64,000 bases of DNA from Cupriavidus cauae (GTDB lineage Bacteria > Pseudomonadota > Gammaproteobacteria > Burkholderiales > Burkholderiaceae): the NCBI RefSeq assembly GCF_008632125.1, contig NZ_VWRN01000035.1, forward strand, positions 1-64,000. The letters run 5' to 3'. Every line of letters starts with the position of its first letter. The first letter of the stretch is position 1. Of this stretch, positions 49,351-58,878 are shown piece by piece. The position numbers and the translations under genes were made by a program. Below the pieces are notes generated by a model. The model did no database searches. It worked only from the letters and a program-made list of their open reading frames with translations, and had not been told where the DNA came from.

Positions 49351-51183
49351 TCAGTGCGGCGCGTCGGCGCGCCGGTCGCCGGTGTCGGCGCCGCGGTTCG
49401 CGCCGTTGTTCACGCTGCCCTTCGCGCTGGCATCGACGGCCGCGGCGGCGTCCTGCCGCGCGCTCTCCAGCACGCGCCGGATCATCGCCGTCGCCAGTTC
49501 CTGCTCGCCGAGAAACACCTCGCCGACGCGGTCCTTCAGCAGCAGCGCGGCCTCGTCCTCGCTGTGCGTGCGCACCAGGATGCGGATCCCGGGATTGAGC
49601 GTGCGGGCGATCTCGACCATGCGCCGCACGCCGACGGTATCGGGCGTGGCGATCACCAGCATGCCGGCGCGCGCGATATGGGCCTGGATCAGCACGGACG
49701 GTTCGGCCGCATCGCCCGATACCGCCGGCACGCCTTGCGCGCGCAGCGCCTCGACGATCTCCCGGTTCTGGTCGGCCACTACCACCGGCACGCCATGCGC
49801 GCGCAGCGCCCCGACGATACGGCGGCCGACACGGCCGTGGCCGACCAGCACCACCTGCCGCGTCAGCAGCGCCTGATCGACCGTCGCCGGCAGCTCGGCC
49901 AGCGGATCGGCGCTGCGCTCGAGCTTGCGCGCCAGTTCGGAGCGCGCGCGGATCCAGCGCTGCAGCGGCTCCACGGTGCGAAACACCAGCGGATTGAGCG
50001 CGATCGAGATCAACGAGCCGGCGAGCACCAGATTGTGTCCCTGCGGGCTCAGCATGCCGAGCGTGACGCCGAGCCCGGCCAGGATGAACGAGAACTCGCC
50101 GATCTGCGCGAGGCTCGCCGACACCGTCAGCGCGGTGTTCAGCGGATAGCGCATCGTCAGCACCAGCGCAAGCGCGGCCAGCGATTTGCCGACGATCACG
50201 ATGGCCAGCGTGGCAACGACCTGCAGCGGCGCGTCGAGCAGCACGCGGGGGTCGAACAGCATGCCGACCGAGACGAAGAACAGCACCGAGAAGGCGTCGC
50301 GCAGCGGCAGCGTCTCCTGCGCAGCGCGATGGCTCAGCGCCGAGCCGCGCAGCACCATGCCGGCGAAGAAGGCGCCGAGCGCGAACGAGACCCCGAACAG
50401 CACCGCCGAGCCGTAGGCGATGCCGACCGCCGCCGCGACCAGGCACAGCGTGAACAGTTCGTTGGAGCCGGTGCGGGCGACCTGCCAGAGCAGCCATGGA
50501 AACACGCGGCGGCCCACCAGCAGCATCAGCGCGATAAAGACCGCGACGCGGCCCAGCGTGGCGCCCACCGTCGCCCATAGCGACGCGCCGGCATCGGGCG
50601 GCACGGCGCCGTTGCCGCCCGCCGCGATGGCCGCGGCCTGGCCCGACGGCACGGTGCCGAACACCTCGGCCAGCGCGGGCAGCATCACCAGCACCAGCAC
50701 CATCACCAGATCCTCGACCACCAGCCAGCCGACCGCGATCCGGCCGTTGACGGAATCGAGCGTGCCGCGCTGCTCCAGCGCGCGCAGCAGCACCACGGTG
50801 CTGGCGACGGACAGGCACAGGCCGAACACCAGCGCGTCGGCCAGCGGCCAGCCCCATAGCCGCGTCACGCCGGCCCCGAGCGCGGTGGCGAAGGCGATCT
50901 GCACGATCGCACCCGGCAGCGCGATGCCGCGCACCGACAGCAGGTCTTCCAGCGAGAAGTGCAGGCCGACGCCGAACATCAGCAGCATCACGCCGATTTC
51001 CGCGAGTTGGCCGGCGAGCGCCATGTCGGCGACGAAGCCCGGCGTGGCCGGGCCGATCACGATGCCGGCCAGCAGATAGCCGACCAGCGCCGGCGCGCCG
51101 AGGCGAGCGCAGATGAAGCCGAAGACGAGCGCCAGACCGAGGCCGGCGGCGATGGTGGTGATCAGGCTGACTTCATGGGGCAC
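49351..51183 (-). CDS. CPA2-family cation:proton antiporter with TrkA-N domain (YbaL/KefB-like)
   Basis: 610-aa antiporter. Residues 1-400 hold about twelve helices, with GYLLAGIVIGPATPGFVAD, GVMLLMFGVGLHFSLEDL and GWLVVEDLVMVL; residues 412-540 form a TrkA-N/RCK nucleotide-binding domain (VVLVGHGRVGRRIVGAL, GDAAEPSVLIQAHI). Typical of YbaL/KefB K+/H+ antiporters. The last 35 residues are disordered with small repeats. It starts immediately upstream of (and divergent from) the GlxA-type gene. Confidence 0.92.
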   Translation of the reverse strand: MPHEVSLITTIAAGLGLALVFGFICARLGAPALVGYLLAGIVIGPATPGFVADMALAGQLAEIGVMLLMFGVGLHFSLEDLLSVRGIALPGAIVQIAFATALGAGVTRLWGWPLADALVFGLCLSVASTVVLLRALEQRGTLDSVNGRIAVGWLVVEDLVMVLVLVMLPALAEVFGTVPSGQAAAIAAGGNGAVPPDAGASLWATVGATLGRVAVFIALMLLVGRRVFPWLLWQVARTGSNELFTLCLVAAAVGIAYGSAVLFGVSFALGAFFAGMVLRGSALSHRAAQETLPLRDAFSVLFFVSVGMLFDPRVLLDAPLQVVATLAIVIVGKSLAALALVLTMRYPLNTALTVSASLAQIGEFSFILAGLGVTLGMLSPQGHNLVLAGSLISIALNPLVFRTVEPLQRWIRARSELARKLERSADPLAELPATVDQALLTRQVVLVGHGRVGRRIVGALRAHGVPVVVADQNREIVEALRAQGVPAVSGDAAEPSVLIQAHIARAGMLVIATPDTVGVRRMVEIARTLNPGIRILVRTHSEDEAALLLKDRVGEVFLGEQELATAMIRRVLESARQDAAAAVDASAKGSVNNGANRGADTGDRRADAPH

Positions 51184-51386
51184 GGGCGGCTCGCAGCGAA
51201 GTGATCAGGGGTGATCGGGGGATCGGTGGCGCAACGGTCTGCAGTCCATGATAGCAAGCGGATGCGGCCGGGCTCCCCGCACGGGCGGCAACGGGGCGTC
51301 GTTTACACTGTCGCCTTCGCTCGTTTTCCAAAGATCGCGGTCCCTCCTGCGGTTCGTTTCCGCGGGCTGCCCGCCGTTCCCGCTTC

Positions 51387-52379
51387 ATGTCCCAGCCGTC
51401 CCCCGCACCCCATCAGATCGATCTCGTCGTCTATCCCGGCTTCAAGGCCATGGAGGCGGTCGGACCGATGACGGTGTTCGACTATGCCAACCTGCAGCTG
51501 GCCCGGCGCGGCCAGCCGCCGGCCTATCGGACGCGCATCGTCTCGACGCGTGTGGGCCCGGTGCGTTCGGACACGCTGATGACGCTGGAGGCCACCGCGC
51601 GGCTCGACACGGTGCTGCTGCCCGACACCGCGGTGATCGTCGGCGCGCGCGATATCGAAGGGGCGTTGCAGGAAGCGGGGGAGATCGTGCCGTGGGCGCG
51701 CGCGGTGGCCCCGCGCATCGGCCGGCTGGTGGCGCTGTGTTCGGGATCGTTCTTCCTGGCCGCCGCCGGTCTGCTCGACGGCAAGCGCGCGACCACCCAC
51801 TGGAGCGTGGCGCCGCTGCTGCGGCAGCGCTATCCCGCGGTGGCGGTCGATCCCGATGCGATCTTCGTGCGCCAGGGCCGGCTGTGGACCTCGGCCGGCG
51901 TCACGGCCGGCATCGACCTGGCGCTGGCCATCGTCGAAGAGGACCTCGGACGCGAGATCGCGCTCGATCTGGCGCGCGAGCTGGTGGTCTTCCTGAAGCG
52001 TCCGGGCGGCCAGTCGCAATTCAGCGTGCATCTGGCCAGCCAGACCACCGGCCACGCCGGCGTGCGCGAGGTCCAGGACTGGATCCTGCGCGACCTGACC
52101 CGCGCGTTCACGATGAGCGAGATGGCGGCGCGGGCCGCGATGAGCGAGCGCAATTTCCGCCGTGTGTTCGCGCGCGAGACCGGGGCGAGCCCGACCGCTT
52201 TCATCGAATCGGCGCGGCTCGAAGCGGCACGCCGCCTGCTGGAGCAGGGCGAGCTGCCCCTGAAGGCGGTGGCCGCGCGCAGCGGCTTCGGTTCCGACGA
52301 AGCGCTGCGGCGCGCCTTCCTGCGCCATCTGGGCATCACGCCGCGCGACTATCGCCAGCGGTTTGGCGCGGCGGCGTAG
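51387..52379 (+). CDS. GlxA-type AraC regulator with DJ-1/PfpI domain
   Basis: 330-aa regulator. Residues 10-200 are a DJ-1/PfpI-like domain (IDLVVYPGFKAMEAVGPMTVFDYAN; nucleophile elbow LVALCSGSFFLAAAGLLDG with a Cys), and residues 230-330 are a double AraC HTH (TMSEMAARAAMSERNFRRVFARETGASPTAFIESARLEAARRLLE). These regulators usually control catabolism of quaternary amines or related compounds. No obvious target is adjacent; the formaldehyde genes lie downstream and convergent. Confidence 0.9.
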   Translation: MSQPSPAPHQIDLVVYPGFKAMEAVGPMTVFDYANLQLARRGQPPAYRTRIVSTRVGPVRSDTLMTLEATARLDTVLLPDTAVIVGARDIEGALQEAGEIVPWARAVAPRIGRLVALCSGSFFLAAAGLLDGKRATTHWSVAPLLRQRYPAVAVDPDAIFVRQGRLWTSAGVTAGIDLALAIVEEDLGREIALDLARELVVFLKRPGGQSQFSVHLASQTTGHAGVREVQDWILRDLTRAFTMSEMAARAAMSERNFRRVFARETGASPTAFIESARLEAARRLLEQGELPLKAVAARSGFGSDEALRRAFLRHLGITPRDYRQRFGAAA

Positions 52380-52380
52380 C

Positions 52381-52500
52381 GCCCAAGCACCCAAGCACCC
52401 AAGCACCAAAGCGCTCAAGTACCGAAGCGCTGAAGCACCGCAGCGCCCAAGCACCGCAGCGCCCAAGCACCGCAGCGCTCAAGCACCGAAACGCCGAAGC
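52381..52500. repeat. 15-unit, 8-bp tandem array between glxA-type gene and fghA
   Basis: Fifteen contiguous 8-bp units fill 120 bp starting two bases after the regulator stop: GCCCAAGC and ACCCAAGC types, then units alternating ACCGCAGC with GCCCAAGC or GCTCAAGC, so the later part has a 16-bp higher-order period. Non-coding, between convergent genes; the next gene ends 16 bp away. Confidence 0.95.
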
Positions 52501-52516
52501 GCCTTCCACCGCCCGG

Positions 52517-53377
52517 TCAGCCGTCCTGCAATTGCGCCGCGTGATGGCGCAGATGGTCCTCCATCCACGTGGAGATGAAGTAGTAGCCGTGGTCGTAGCC
52601 CTGATGCCGCCGCAGCGTCAGCGGCTGGCCGACCGCGGCGCAGGCCGCCTCGAAGGCCTCGGGATGCAGCTGGTCGGCGAGGAATTTGTCGGCCAGCCCC
52701 TGATCGATCAGGATGCCGCCGGGGAAGGGCGCGGTGGGCTGCGCCTGCATCAGCGCGCTGGCATCGTACTGCAGCCATTGCGCGCGATCGTCGCCGAGAT
52801 AGCGGCTGAACGCCTTCTCGCCCCAGGGACATTGCGACGGCGCGGCGATCGGCGCGAACGCCGACACCGAGCGGAAGCGCTCGCGATGGCGCTGCGCCAG
52901 CACCAGCGCGCCGTGGCCGCCCATCGAATGGCCGAAGATGCCGATGCGCCGCGGGTCGGCGCCGAGTTCGCCGACCACCCGATCGTAGAGCTCGCCGGCG
53001 ACATAGCTTTCCATGCGCCAGTGCGCGTTCCACGGCGCCTGCGTCGCGTCCAGATAGAAGCCCGCGCCCGCCCCGAAGTCCCATTCGTCCGCCTCGCCCG
53101 CGATGCCGGTGTCGCGCGGGCTGGTATCGGGCGCAACCAGGATCAGGCCGAGCTGCGCGGCGAGCCGCTGCGCGCCGCCCTTGATCATGAAGGTTTCTTC
53201 GGTGCAGGTCAGGCCCGCCAGATAGATCAGGGCCGGCCGCGGCGTGCCGACGCCGGCCAGCGCCGCGGGCGGCAGGAAGACCGAGAAGCGCATCGGCAGG
53301 CCGACCGCGGTCGATGCATGCCGGTAGAAGCGCTGCACGCCGCCGAAGCAGCCGTGCTCGGAGAGCAGTTCGAGCAT
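52517..53377 (-). CDS. fghA: S-formylglutathione hydrolase
   Basis: 286-aa esterase-D family enzyme; hydrolyses S-formylglutathione to formate and glutathione. GIFGHSMGGHGAL holds the nucleophilic Ser (near residue 148); the acid is in IDQGLADKFL and the His in YDHGYYFISTW. LIYLAGLTCTEETFMIKGGAQRLAA is diagnostic. It follows the dehydrogenase gene by 19 bp on the same strand, forming a formaldehyde detoxification unit. Full length. Confidence 0.95.
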   Translation of the reverse strand: MLELLSEHGCFGGVQRFYRHASTAVGLPMRFSVFLPPAALAGVGTPRPALIYLAGLTCTEETFMIKGGAQRLAAQLGLILVAPDTSPRDTGIAGEADEWDFGAGAGFYLDATQAPWNAHWRMESYVAGELYDRVVGELGADPRRIGIFGHSMGGHGALVLAQRHRERFRSVSAFAPIAAPSQCPWGEKAFSRYLGDDRAQWLQYDASALMQAQPTAPFPGGILIDQGLADKFLADQLHPEAFEAACAAVGQPLTLRRHQGYDHGYYFISTWMEDHLRHHAAQLQDG

Positions 53378-53396
53378 GAGCGTCGCGCCTCCGGCC

Positions 53397-54503
53397 TTAG
53401 TACAGCACCACCGAACGGATCGACTCGCCGCGCTTCATCAGGTCGAAGCCCTCGTTGATCCGCTCCAGCGGCAGCGTGTGCGTGATCAGGTCGTCGATGT
53501 TCAGCTTGCCGTCCATATACCAGTCGACGATCTTGGGCACGTCGGTGCGGCCGCGCGCGCCGCCGAAGGCCGAGCCCTTCCACTCGCGGCCGGTCACCAG
53601 CTGGAACGGACGGGTCGAGATCTCGGCGCCGGCCTCGGCCACGCCGATGATGATCGATTTGCCCCAGCCCTTGTGGCAGCACTCCAGCGCCTGGCGCATG
53701 ACCTTGGTATTGCCGATGCATTCGAACGAGTAATCGGCGCCGCCGTCGGTCAGCTGCACGATATGGTCGACCACGTTCTCGACCTCGTTCGGATTGACGA
53801 AGTGCGTCATGCCGAATTGGCGCGCCAGCGCCTCGCGGTTCGGGTTGATGTCGACGCCGATGATCTTGTCGGCGCCGACCATCTTCGCGCCCTGGATCAC
53901 GTTCAGCCCGATGCCGCCCAGGCCGAACACCACCACATTGGCGCCGGCCTCGACCTTCGCCGTGAACAGCACCGCGCCGACGCCGGTGGTGACGCCGCAG
54001 CCGATATAGCAGACCTTGTCGAACGGCGCGTCGTCGCGGATCTTGGCCAGCGCGATCTCCGGCACCACGATGTGATTGGCGAAGGTCGACGTGCCCATGT
54101 AGTGGAAGATCGGCTTGCCGTCGAGCGAGAAGCGCGAGGTGCCGTCCGGCATCAGGCCCTTGCCCTGGGTCGCGCGGATCGCCTGGCACAGGTTGGTCTT
54201 GCGCGACAGGCAGAACTTGCACTGGCGGCATTCGGGCGTGTAGAGCGGGATCACGTGGTCGCCCGGCTTCAGCGAGGTCACGCCCGGGCCGACCTCCGTC
54301 ACGATGCCGGCGCCCTCATGGCCGAGGATGGCGGGGAAGATGCCCTCGGGGTCCGCGCCCGACAGCGTGTAGTAGTCCGTATGGCAGATGCCGGTGGCCT
54401 TGATCTCGACCAGCACCTCGCCGGCGCGCGGTCCGGCCAGGTCGACTTCCTCGATGGTCAACGGGGCGCCTGCTTTCCAGGCGACGGCGGCTTTGGTTTT
54501 CAT
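53397..54503 (-). CDS. frmA: S-(hydroxymethyl)glutathione dehydrogenase (class III alcohol dehydrogenase)
   Basis: 368-aa zinc alcohol dehydrogenase. Catalytic zinc ligands are in [12 protein letters not shown] (Cys) and GHEGAGIV (His), the structural-zinc cysteines in CRQCKFC...C, and the Arg/Thr pattern of class III is present in [17 protein letters not shown]-binding [20 protein letters not shown]. It oxidises the spontaneous formaldehyde-glutathione adduct. Co-transcribed with fghA. No FrmR-type regulator is adjacent in this window. Confidence 0.96.
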   Translation of the reverse strand: MKTKAAVAWKAGAPLTIEEVDLAGPRAGEVLVEIKATGICHTDYYTLSGADPEGIFPAILGHEGAGIVTEVGPGVTSLKPGDHVIPLYTPECRQCKFCLSRKTNLCQAIRATQGKGLMPDGTSRFSLDGKPIFHYMGTSTFANHIVVPEIALAKIRDDAPFDKVCYIGCGVTTGVGAVLFTAKVEAGANVVVFGLGGIGLNVIQGAKMVGADKIIGVDINPNREALARQFGMTHFVNPNEVENVVDHIVQLTDGGADYSFECIGNTKVMRQALECCHKGWGKSIIIGVAEAGAEISTRPFQLVTGREWKGSAFGGARGRTDVPKIVDWYMDGKLNIDDLITHTLPLERINEGFDLMKRGESIRSVVLY

Positions 54504-54565
54504 GGCGGCTTTCCTAAGGTGGCGACGCGCGGGGCGCGTGGCGGGTTCGATCGATGGCGGACGCG

Positions 54566-54640
54566 GGGCCGGCAGCAGCGGCAGCAGCGGCAGTAGCGGC
54601 ATCGCGCGTTATCGCACGGCACCGCGCGGCACCACCCAGC
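54566..54640. repeat. Short CAG/CGG-rich repeats in the frmA upstream gap
   Basis: The 249-bp gap 54504-54752 contains a GGCAGCAGC-type 9-bp repeat (54569-54600) followed by a looser CACGGCACCGCG-type run. No gene is supported in the gap. The frmA promoter should be in this region. Confidence 0.6.
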
Positions 54641-54752
54641 ACCGCTCGGCTCCACGGGGTTCGGCCGACACTGTAATGCCTGCGGCATCGGCACGGCGGG
54701 GCAATGCTGCCCGCTTGGCCCCGCAAGCCGCCATTTTGGCCGAATGCGAGGG

Positions 54753-56255
54753 CTAGCGGCCCGGCATGCGGGCCGCGGCCTCGGCCGTGGCGGTCGCTGT
54801 CCGCGCCGGCAGGTCGGCGGCGCCCTGGTGGCGCCGGCCCAGCCACCACCCAAGCAAGCCCCAGACCAGGGCCAGCACGGCACCGGTCAGGGCGACCACC
54901 GCCGGATGGCCGGCCAGCGCGTCGATGCCGGTCTTGACCCAGGCGCTGACCGCATCGCCGGCGCGGTAGACCATCGTGTCGATGACGTTCTTGGCCTTGT
55001 ACTTGGTCTCGGCATCGACCACGGTGAACAGCATCTCGCGGCCGGGCCGCACCAGCGCGTACTCGCCGACGCGGCGCAGCACCATCACGCCGGCCAGCAC
55101 GCCGAACACCGGCCAGATCGCCAGCAGCACGAAGCCGCCCGCCACGGCCAGGGGCACCACCGTCAGCAGCGCGGTCACGCCGTAGCGCCGCGCGATCTGG
55201 CCGGAGAAAAACAGCTGGATCGCGATGGTGGCGGCCTGCACGATCGCGTCGATCGCGCTGAACACGCGCGTCTGCTCGGTGCGGTCGGGGAAAGTCTCCG
55301 CGACCAGCCGCGCCTGTTCGAAGTACAGGAAGGTGCTGGCGGTCGACAGCAGGATCACGAACAGCGCGATGCCGAGCAGATAGCGCGAGCGGGCGATCAG
55401 CGTCAGGCCGGCCAGCAGGCTGCCGCCGATGGGATCGCGCGGATCGTCGCGCGCGGGGCCGGCATGGTGCGTGGGTGCGGCGCTCGCCGCGGCATCGCGC
55501 GGCGCGATGGACCCGGCGCCAATGTCAGCCCTGGCCCGGGTCGCGACACCGGTTGCGGTACCGGTTGCGGTACCGATCGCAGTACCGGCTGCGGCACCGG
55601 CCGCGGCACCGGCCCCGGCCCGCGCCCGCCACCGGAACAGCCACGCGCAACCCGGCAGCGTCGCCGCCAGCAGCACGGGGGACAGCAGCATCAGCCCGGT
55701 CAGCCCGATCGGCCCGACCAGCCATCCCGACAGCAGCGGCCCGGTCAGCCCGCCGACGCTGGCGCCCGCCGCAATCACCGGAAACAGCCGGCGCGCCTGT
55801 TCGGGGCGGAACACGTCCGCCATCAGGCTCCACGCGACCGACACCACGAACAGATTGAACACCGACAGCCACACGTAGAACACCCGCGCCAGCCAGACAT
55901 CGTCGGGCCGCGCGCGCGTGGCGAGCGCGAAGGCCAGCAGATTGGCGATGAAGAAGGCATAGACCCAGGGCACGAAGCGCCGCCGCGGCAGCCGCGAGCT
56001 GCACAGGCCGTACAGCGGAATCGCGGCCAGCATCACGACGAAGGTCGCGGTGAACAGCCATTGCAGGTTCTGCACGCCGCCGGCGATGCCCATCGTTTCG
56101 CGCACTGGCCGCAGCATGAAGTAGCTGGCGAACAGGCAGAAGAAGAAGCCGAATGCCGCGACTACGGCCGCGTGTTCGCCCGGGCGGATGCCGAGCGCGC
56201 CGAGGCGGCCGGGGCCGTGGCCAGGGTTGGGGTGCGGAGGCGGGGCGGCTGCCAT
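54753..56255 (-). CDS. MFS/ATP:ADP-translocase-like membrane protein
   Basis: 500-aa polytopic protein with about twelve helices. The N-terminal region (EHAAVVAAFGFFFCLFASYFMLRPVRETMG) and LRRVGEYALVRPGREMLFTVVDAETKYKAKNVIDTMVYRAGDA are characteristic of the NTP/NDP-exchange-like MFS group. The central loop (residues 205-260) carries a Gly-Thr-Ala repeat coded by 12-bp units. Bacterial free-living members have unknown substrates; nucleotide exchange is not implied here. Separated from the aldo/keto reductase by 25 bp. Confidence 0.82.
   Translation of the reverse strand: MAAAPPPHPNPGHGPGRLGALGIRPGEHAAVVAAFGFFFCLFASYFMLRPVRETMGIAGGVQNLQWLFTATFVVMLAAIPLYGLCSSRLPRRRFVPWVYAFFIANLLAFALATRARPDDVWLARVFYVWLSVFNLFVVSVAWSLMADVFRPEQARRLFPVIAAGASVGGLTGPLLSGWLVGPIGLTGLMLLSPVLLAATLPGCAWLFRWRARAGAGAAAGAAAGTAIGTATGTATGVATRARADIGAGSIAPRDAAASAAPTHHAGPARDDPRDPIGGSLLAGLTLIARSRYLLGIALFVILLSTASTFLYFEQARLVAETFPDRTEQTRVFSAIDAIVQAATIAIQLFFSGQIARRYGVTALLTVVPLAVAGGFVLLAIWPVFGVLAGVMVLRRVGEYALVRPGREMLFTVVDAETKYKAKNVIDTMVYRAGDAVSAWVKTGIDALAGHPAVVALTGAVLALVWGLLGWWLGRRHQGAADLPARTATATAEAAARMPGR
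55550..55612 (-). repeat. 12-bp in-frame repeats in the transporter loop
   Basis: Five or so 12-bp units (GTACCGGTTGCG and variants) encode Ala-Gly-Thr/Ala-Thr-Gly repeats in a hydrophilic loop of the transporter. Frame preserved. Confidence 0.85.
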
Positions 56256-56280
56256 GCCCGGCGATTGCGGTGGACGGGCG

Positions 56281-57240
56281 CTAGGTCAGCAGCGCCGCGA
56301 TGCGCTCGCGCTGCTGCGCGTCCGGCATGCGGCCGAGCGCCGCGCCGAGGTTGTCGCGCATATGGCGGGGATTGGACGTCGCCGGAATCGCCGCGGTCAC
56401 CGCCGGATGGCTGACGATGAATTTGAGGAACAGCTGGCCCCAGCTGCTGCAATCGAGCTCGGCCGCCCACGGCGGCAGCTGGCGTCCTTGCACCGCGCGG
56501 AACAGCCGCCCGTCCTGGAACGGCCGGTTGATCAGCACGCCGATGCCGCGCTGCCGGCACAGCGGCAGCAGCCGGCGCTCGGCCTCGCGCTCGCCCAGCG
56601 AGTAATTGATCTGCACGAAGTCGATCTTTTCGCTGCGCACGATCTGCTCGAGCCGCTCGTGCGCATCGGCGCGATAGTGGGTCACGCCGATATAGCGGGT
56701 CTTGCCCTGTTCCTGCAGCCGGCGCAGGAAACGCAGGTTCTCTTCCCAGTCGATCAGGTTGTGGACCTGCAGCAGGTCGACGGTGTCGCTGCCCAGCTCC
56801 TGCTGCGAGCGCGCCCATTGCGCCGGCGCGCTGCTGCTTGATGCCGAGATCTTGGTGGCGAGGAAGACCTGCCCGCGGCCATTGTGCAGGCGCAACAATT
56901 CGCCGGTGACGGCCTCCGCGGCACCATAGCTGGGCGCGGTATCGAGAACGGCGCCCGGCATCCGCAGCAGCAGCGACATCACCTCGGACAGCGGGCTCTG
57001 CTGCAGGCCCTGCGTCGGCGCGTCGAAGGTGTCGGCGGTGCCCAGGCCGATCACCGGCAGCGTTTCGCGCGTGCCGGGGATGGCGCGACGCAGCGGGCCA
57101 GCGCAGCCGCCCGCGGCCGGCGTGCCGGGGGCTGCGGACGCGGAGGCCGATGCCTGGCCGGGCTGGGCCCGTGCGGCGGACGTCAGCGTGCCCGCCAGCG
57201 CGGCGGAGCAGGCAAGGAAGCGGCGACGATCGATGGGCAT
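56281..57240 (-). CDS. Tat-exported aldo/keto reductase
   Basis: 319-aa aldo/keto reductase with a twin-arginine signal (MPIDRRRFLACSAALAGTLTSAARA). The AKR tetrad is recognisable: Asp and Tyr in VLDTAPSYGAAE, Lys in FLATKIS, His in GVTHYRADAH. SWGQLFLKFIVSHPAVTAAIPATSNPRHMRDNLGA matches the C-terminal cofactor region. A periplasmic location is unusual for an NADPH enzyme, but Tat export of a folded, loaded enzyme is possible. Probably co-transcribed with the transporter gene. Confidence 0.87.
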   Translation of the reverse strand: MPIDRRRFLACSAALAGTLTSAARAQPGQASASASAAPGTPAAGGCAGPLRRAIPGTRETLPVIGLGTADTFDAPTQGLQQSPLSEVMSLLLRMPGAVLDTAPSYGAAEAVTGELLRLHNGRGQVFLATKISASSSSAPAQWARSQQELGSDTVDLLQVHNLIDWEENLRFLRRLQEQGKTRYIGVTHYRADAHERLEQIVRSEKIDFVQINYSLGEREAERRLLPLCRQRGIGVLINRPFQDGRLFRAVQGRQLPPWAAELDCSSWGQLFLKFIVSHPAVTAAIPATSNPRHMRDNLGAALGRMPDAQQRERIAALLT

Positions 57241-57328
57241 GGCGTCTCCTGGCGAGCCGGCAACTTCCCGGCCATTGTAGGTAAGACGCGCCGATTTGGC
57301 ACAGCCGCCGCCGCGGCCTTCCTCCCGC

Positions 57329-58690
57329 TCAGATCACGGTGGCCAGCCCCAGCGTCAGCAGCAGCGCCACCACCGAAATGATCGTCTCGCAAACGGTCCA
57401 GGTCTTGAACGTCTGCGCCACGGTCATGTTGAAGTACTCCTTGACCAGCCAGAAGCCCGCGTCGTTGACGTGCGACAGGATCAGCGAGCCGGCGCCGGTG
57501 GCCAGCACCAGCAGCTCGGGGCGCGTGCCCGGGACGCTCGCCGCGATCGGCGCGACGATGCCGGCCGCGGTGGTCATCGCCACGGTGGCCGAGCCGGTCG
57601 CGATGCGGATCATCACGGCGACCAGCCAGCCGAGCACCAGCACCGAGACGTTGGCGCCGGTGGCCACTTCCACGATCGAATTCGAGATGCCCGAGTCGCG
57701 CAGGATGCGGCCGAAGCCGCCGCCGGCACCGACCACCAGCGTGATGATCGCCGTGGGCGCCACCGATTCGTTGGTGAAGCGCAGGATCGCCTCGCGATTG
57801 AAGCCGCGCGCCTTGCCGAAGGTGTAGAAGCTGACCAGCGCGGCGATCAGCAGCGCGATCACCGAGTTGCCGATCAGCTTGAGGAAGTCGTTGGCCCAGG
57901 TCTTCGGCGTCGTCACCAGGTCGGCGCCGCTGCCGATCAGCATCAGGATCACGGGCAGCAGGATCGTGAAGACCGTGATGCCGAAGCCCGGCAGCGCCTG
58001 GGCCGGCGCGGTGTCGTCGGCTTCCTCGATGAACTGCGCCGCCAGCGGGTTGTCGGCGGGCAGCTTGATATGGCGGTCCATCAGCTTCGCGAAGATCGGA
58101 CCGGCGATCGCCGCGGTGGGGATGCCCACGATCAGCGCGTACAGGATCGTGCGGCCGATGTCGGCGCCGTAGGCGGTCACCGCCAGCAGTGCCGCCGGAT
58201 GCGGCGGGATCAGGCCGTGCACCACGGACAGGCCGGCCACCATCGGGATGCCGACCTTGACCATCGAGGTGCCGGTGCGCTGCGCGATATTGAAGGCGAT
58301 CGGGATCAGCAGCACGAAGCCGACCTCGAAGAACACCGGCAGGCCGACGATGAAGGCGATGGTCGCCATCGCCCAGTGCACGTTCTTCTCGCCGAAGAAG
58401 GCGATCAGCGTGCGCGCGATGCGCTCGGCGCCGCCGGACTCGGCCATCATCTTGCCGAGCATCGTGCCCAGGCCCACCACGAGCGCGATATGGCCGAGCG
58501 TGCCGCCGACGCCGGCCTCGAACGACTTGACGATCTCGTTCATCGGCATGCCGACCGAGAAGCCGAGCAGCACAGAGACGACCACCAGCGTGATGAAGGG
58601 GTTCAGCTTGAATCGCGCGATCAGCACGACCAGCGCGATCACGGCGATCAGCGCATACAGCAACAGCGTGGTTCCGGTGACTGGGACCAT
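57329..58690 (-). CDS. GntP-family gluconate/sugar-acid:H+ symporter
   Basis: 453-aa permease with about 12-14 helices; family blocks FKLNPFITLVVVSVLLGFSVGMP, GLGTMLGKMMAESGGAERIARTL, PVFFEVGFVLLIPIAFNIA, and SHVNDAGFWLVKEYFNMTVAQTFKTWTVCETI are complete. GntP members carry gluconate, D-glycerate, fructuronate or D-serine-like acids; the D-amino-acid neighbours suggest a D-amino or sugar acid. It lies downstream of ridA on the same strand, with 181 bp between. Confidence 0.92.
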   Translation of the reverse strand: MVPVTGTTLLLYALIAVIALVVLIARFKLNPFITLVVVSVLLGFSVGMPMNEIVKSFEAGVGGTLGHIALVVGLGTMLGKMMAESGGAERIARTLIAFFGEKNVHWAMATIAFIVGLPVFFEVGFVLLIPIAFNIAQRTGTSMVKVGIPMVAGLSVVHGLIPPHPAALLAVTAYGADIGRTILYALIVGIPTAAIAGPIFAKLMDRHIKLPADNPLAAQFIEEADDTAPAQALPGFGITVFTILLPVILMLIGSGADLVTTPKTWANDFLKLIGNSVIALLIAALVSFYTFGKARGFNREAILRFTNESVAPTAIITLVVGAGGGFGRILRDSGISNSIVEVATGANVSVLVLGWLVAVMIRIATGSATVAMTTAAGIVAPIAASVPGTRPELLVLATGAGSLILSHVNDAGFWLVKEYFNMTVAQTFKTWTVCETIISVVALLLTLGLATVI

Positions 58691-58845
58691 GTTGTCTCCT
58701 TGGGGTGCGCGGGGCCGGTCGGCGCCGCGGCGTATGAAAGAGGCCGCTGGCGCGGCCCGGTTGGGAAAAGGGAAGGGGAGGCGGCCTGGATTCGCTGTAT
58801 CCGCCTGTATCCGCGGGATCAGGGCAATGCGCGGAATCGGCGAAT

Positions 58846-58878
58846 CGGCTGAATCAGCGGATTCCGCCGATTCAGCCG
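58846..58878 (-). terminator. Long hairpin overlapping the ridA stop
   Basis: CGGCTGAATC (58846-58855) pairs with GATTCAGCCG (58869-58878); inside, after a mismatch, GCGG (57-60) pairs with CCGC (64-67) around an ATT loop. The hairpin overlaps the last codons and the stop of ridA. No T-run follows. It lies between ridA and gntP in the direction of transcription, so attenuation or mRNA processing between them is possible. GAATCGGC-type 8-9-bp repeats adjoin it. Confidence 0.55.
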
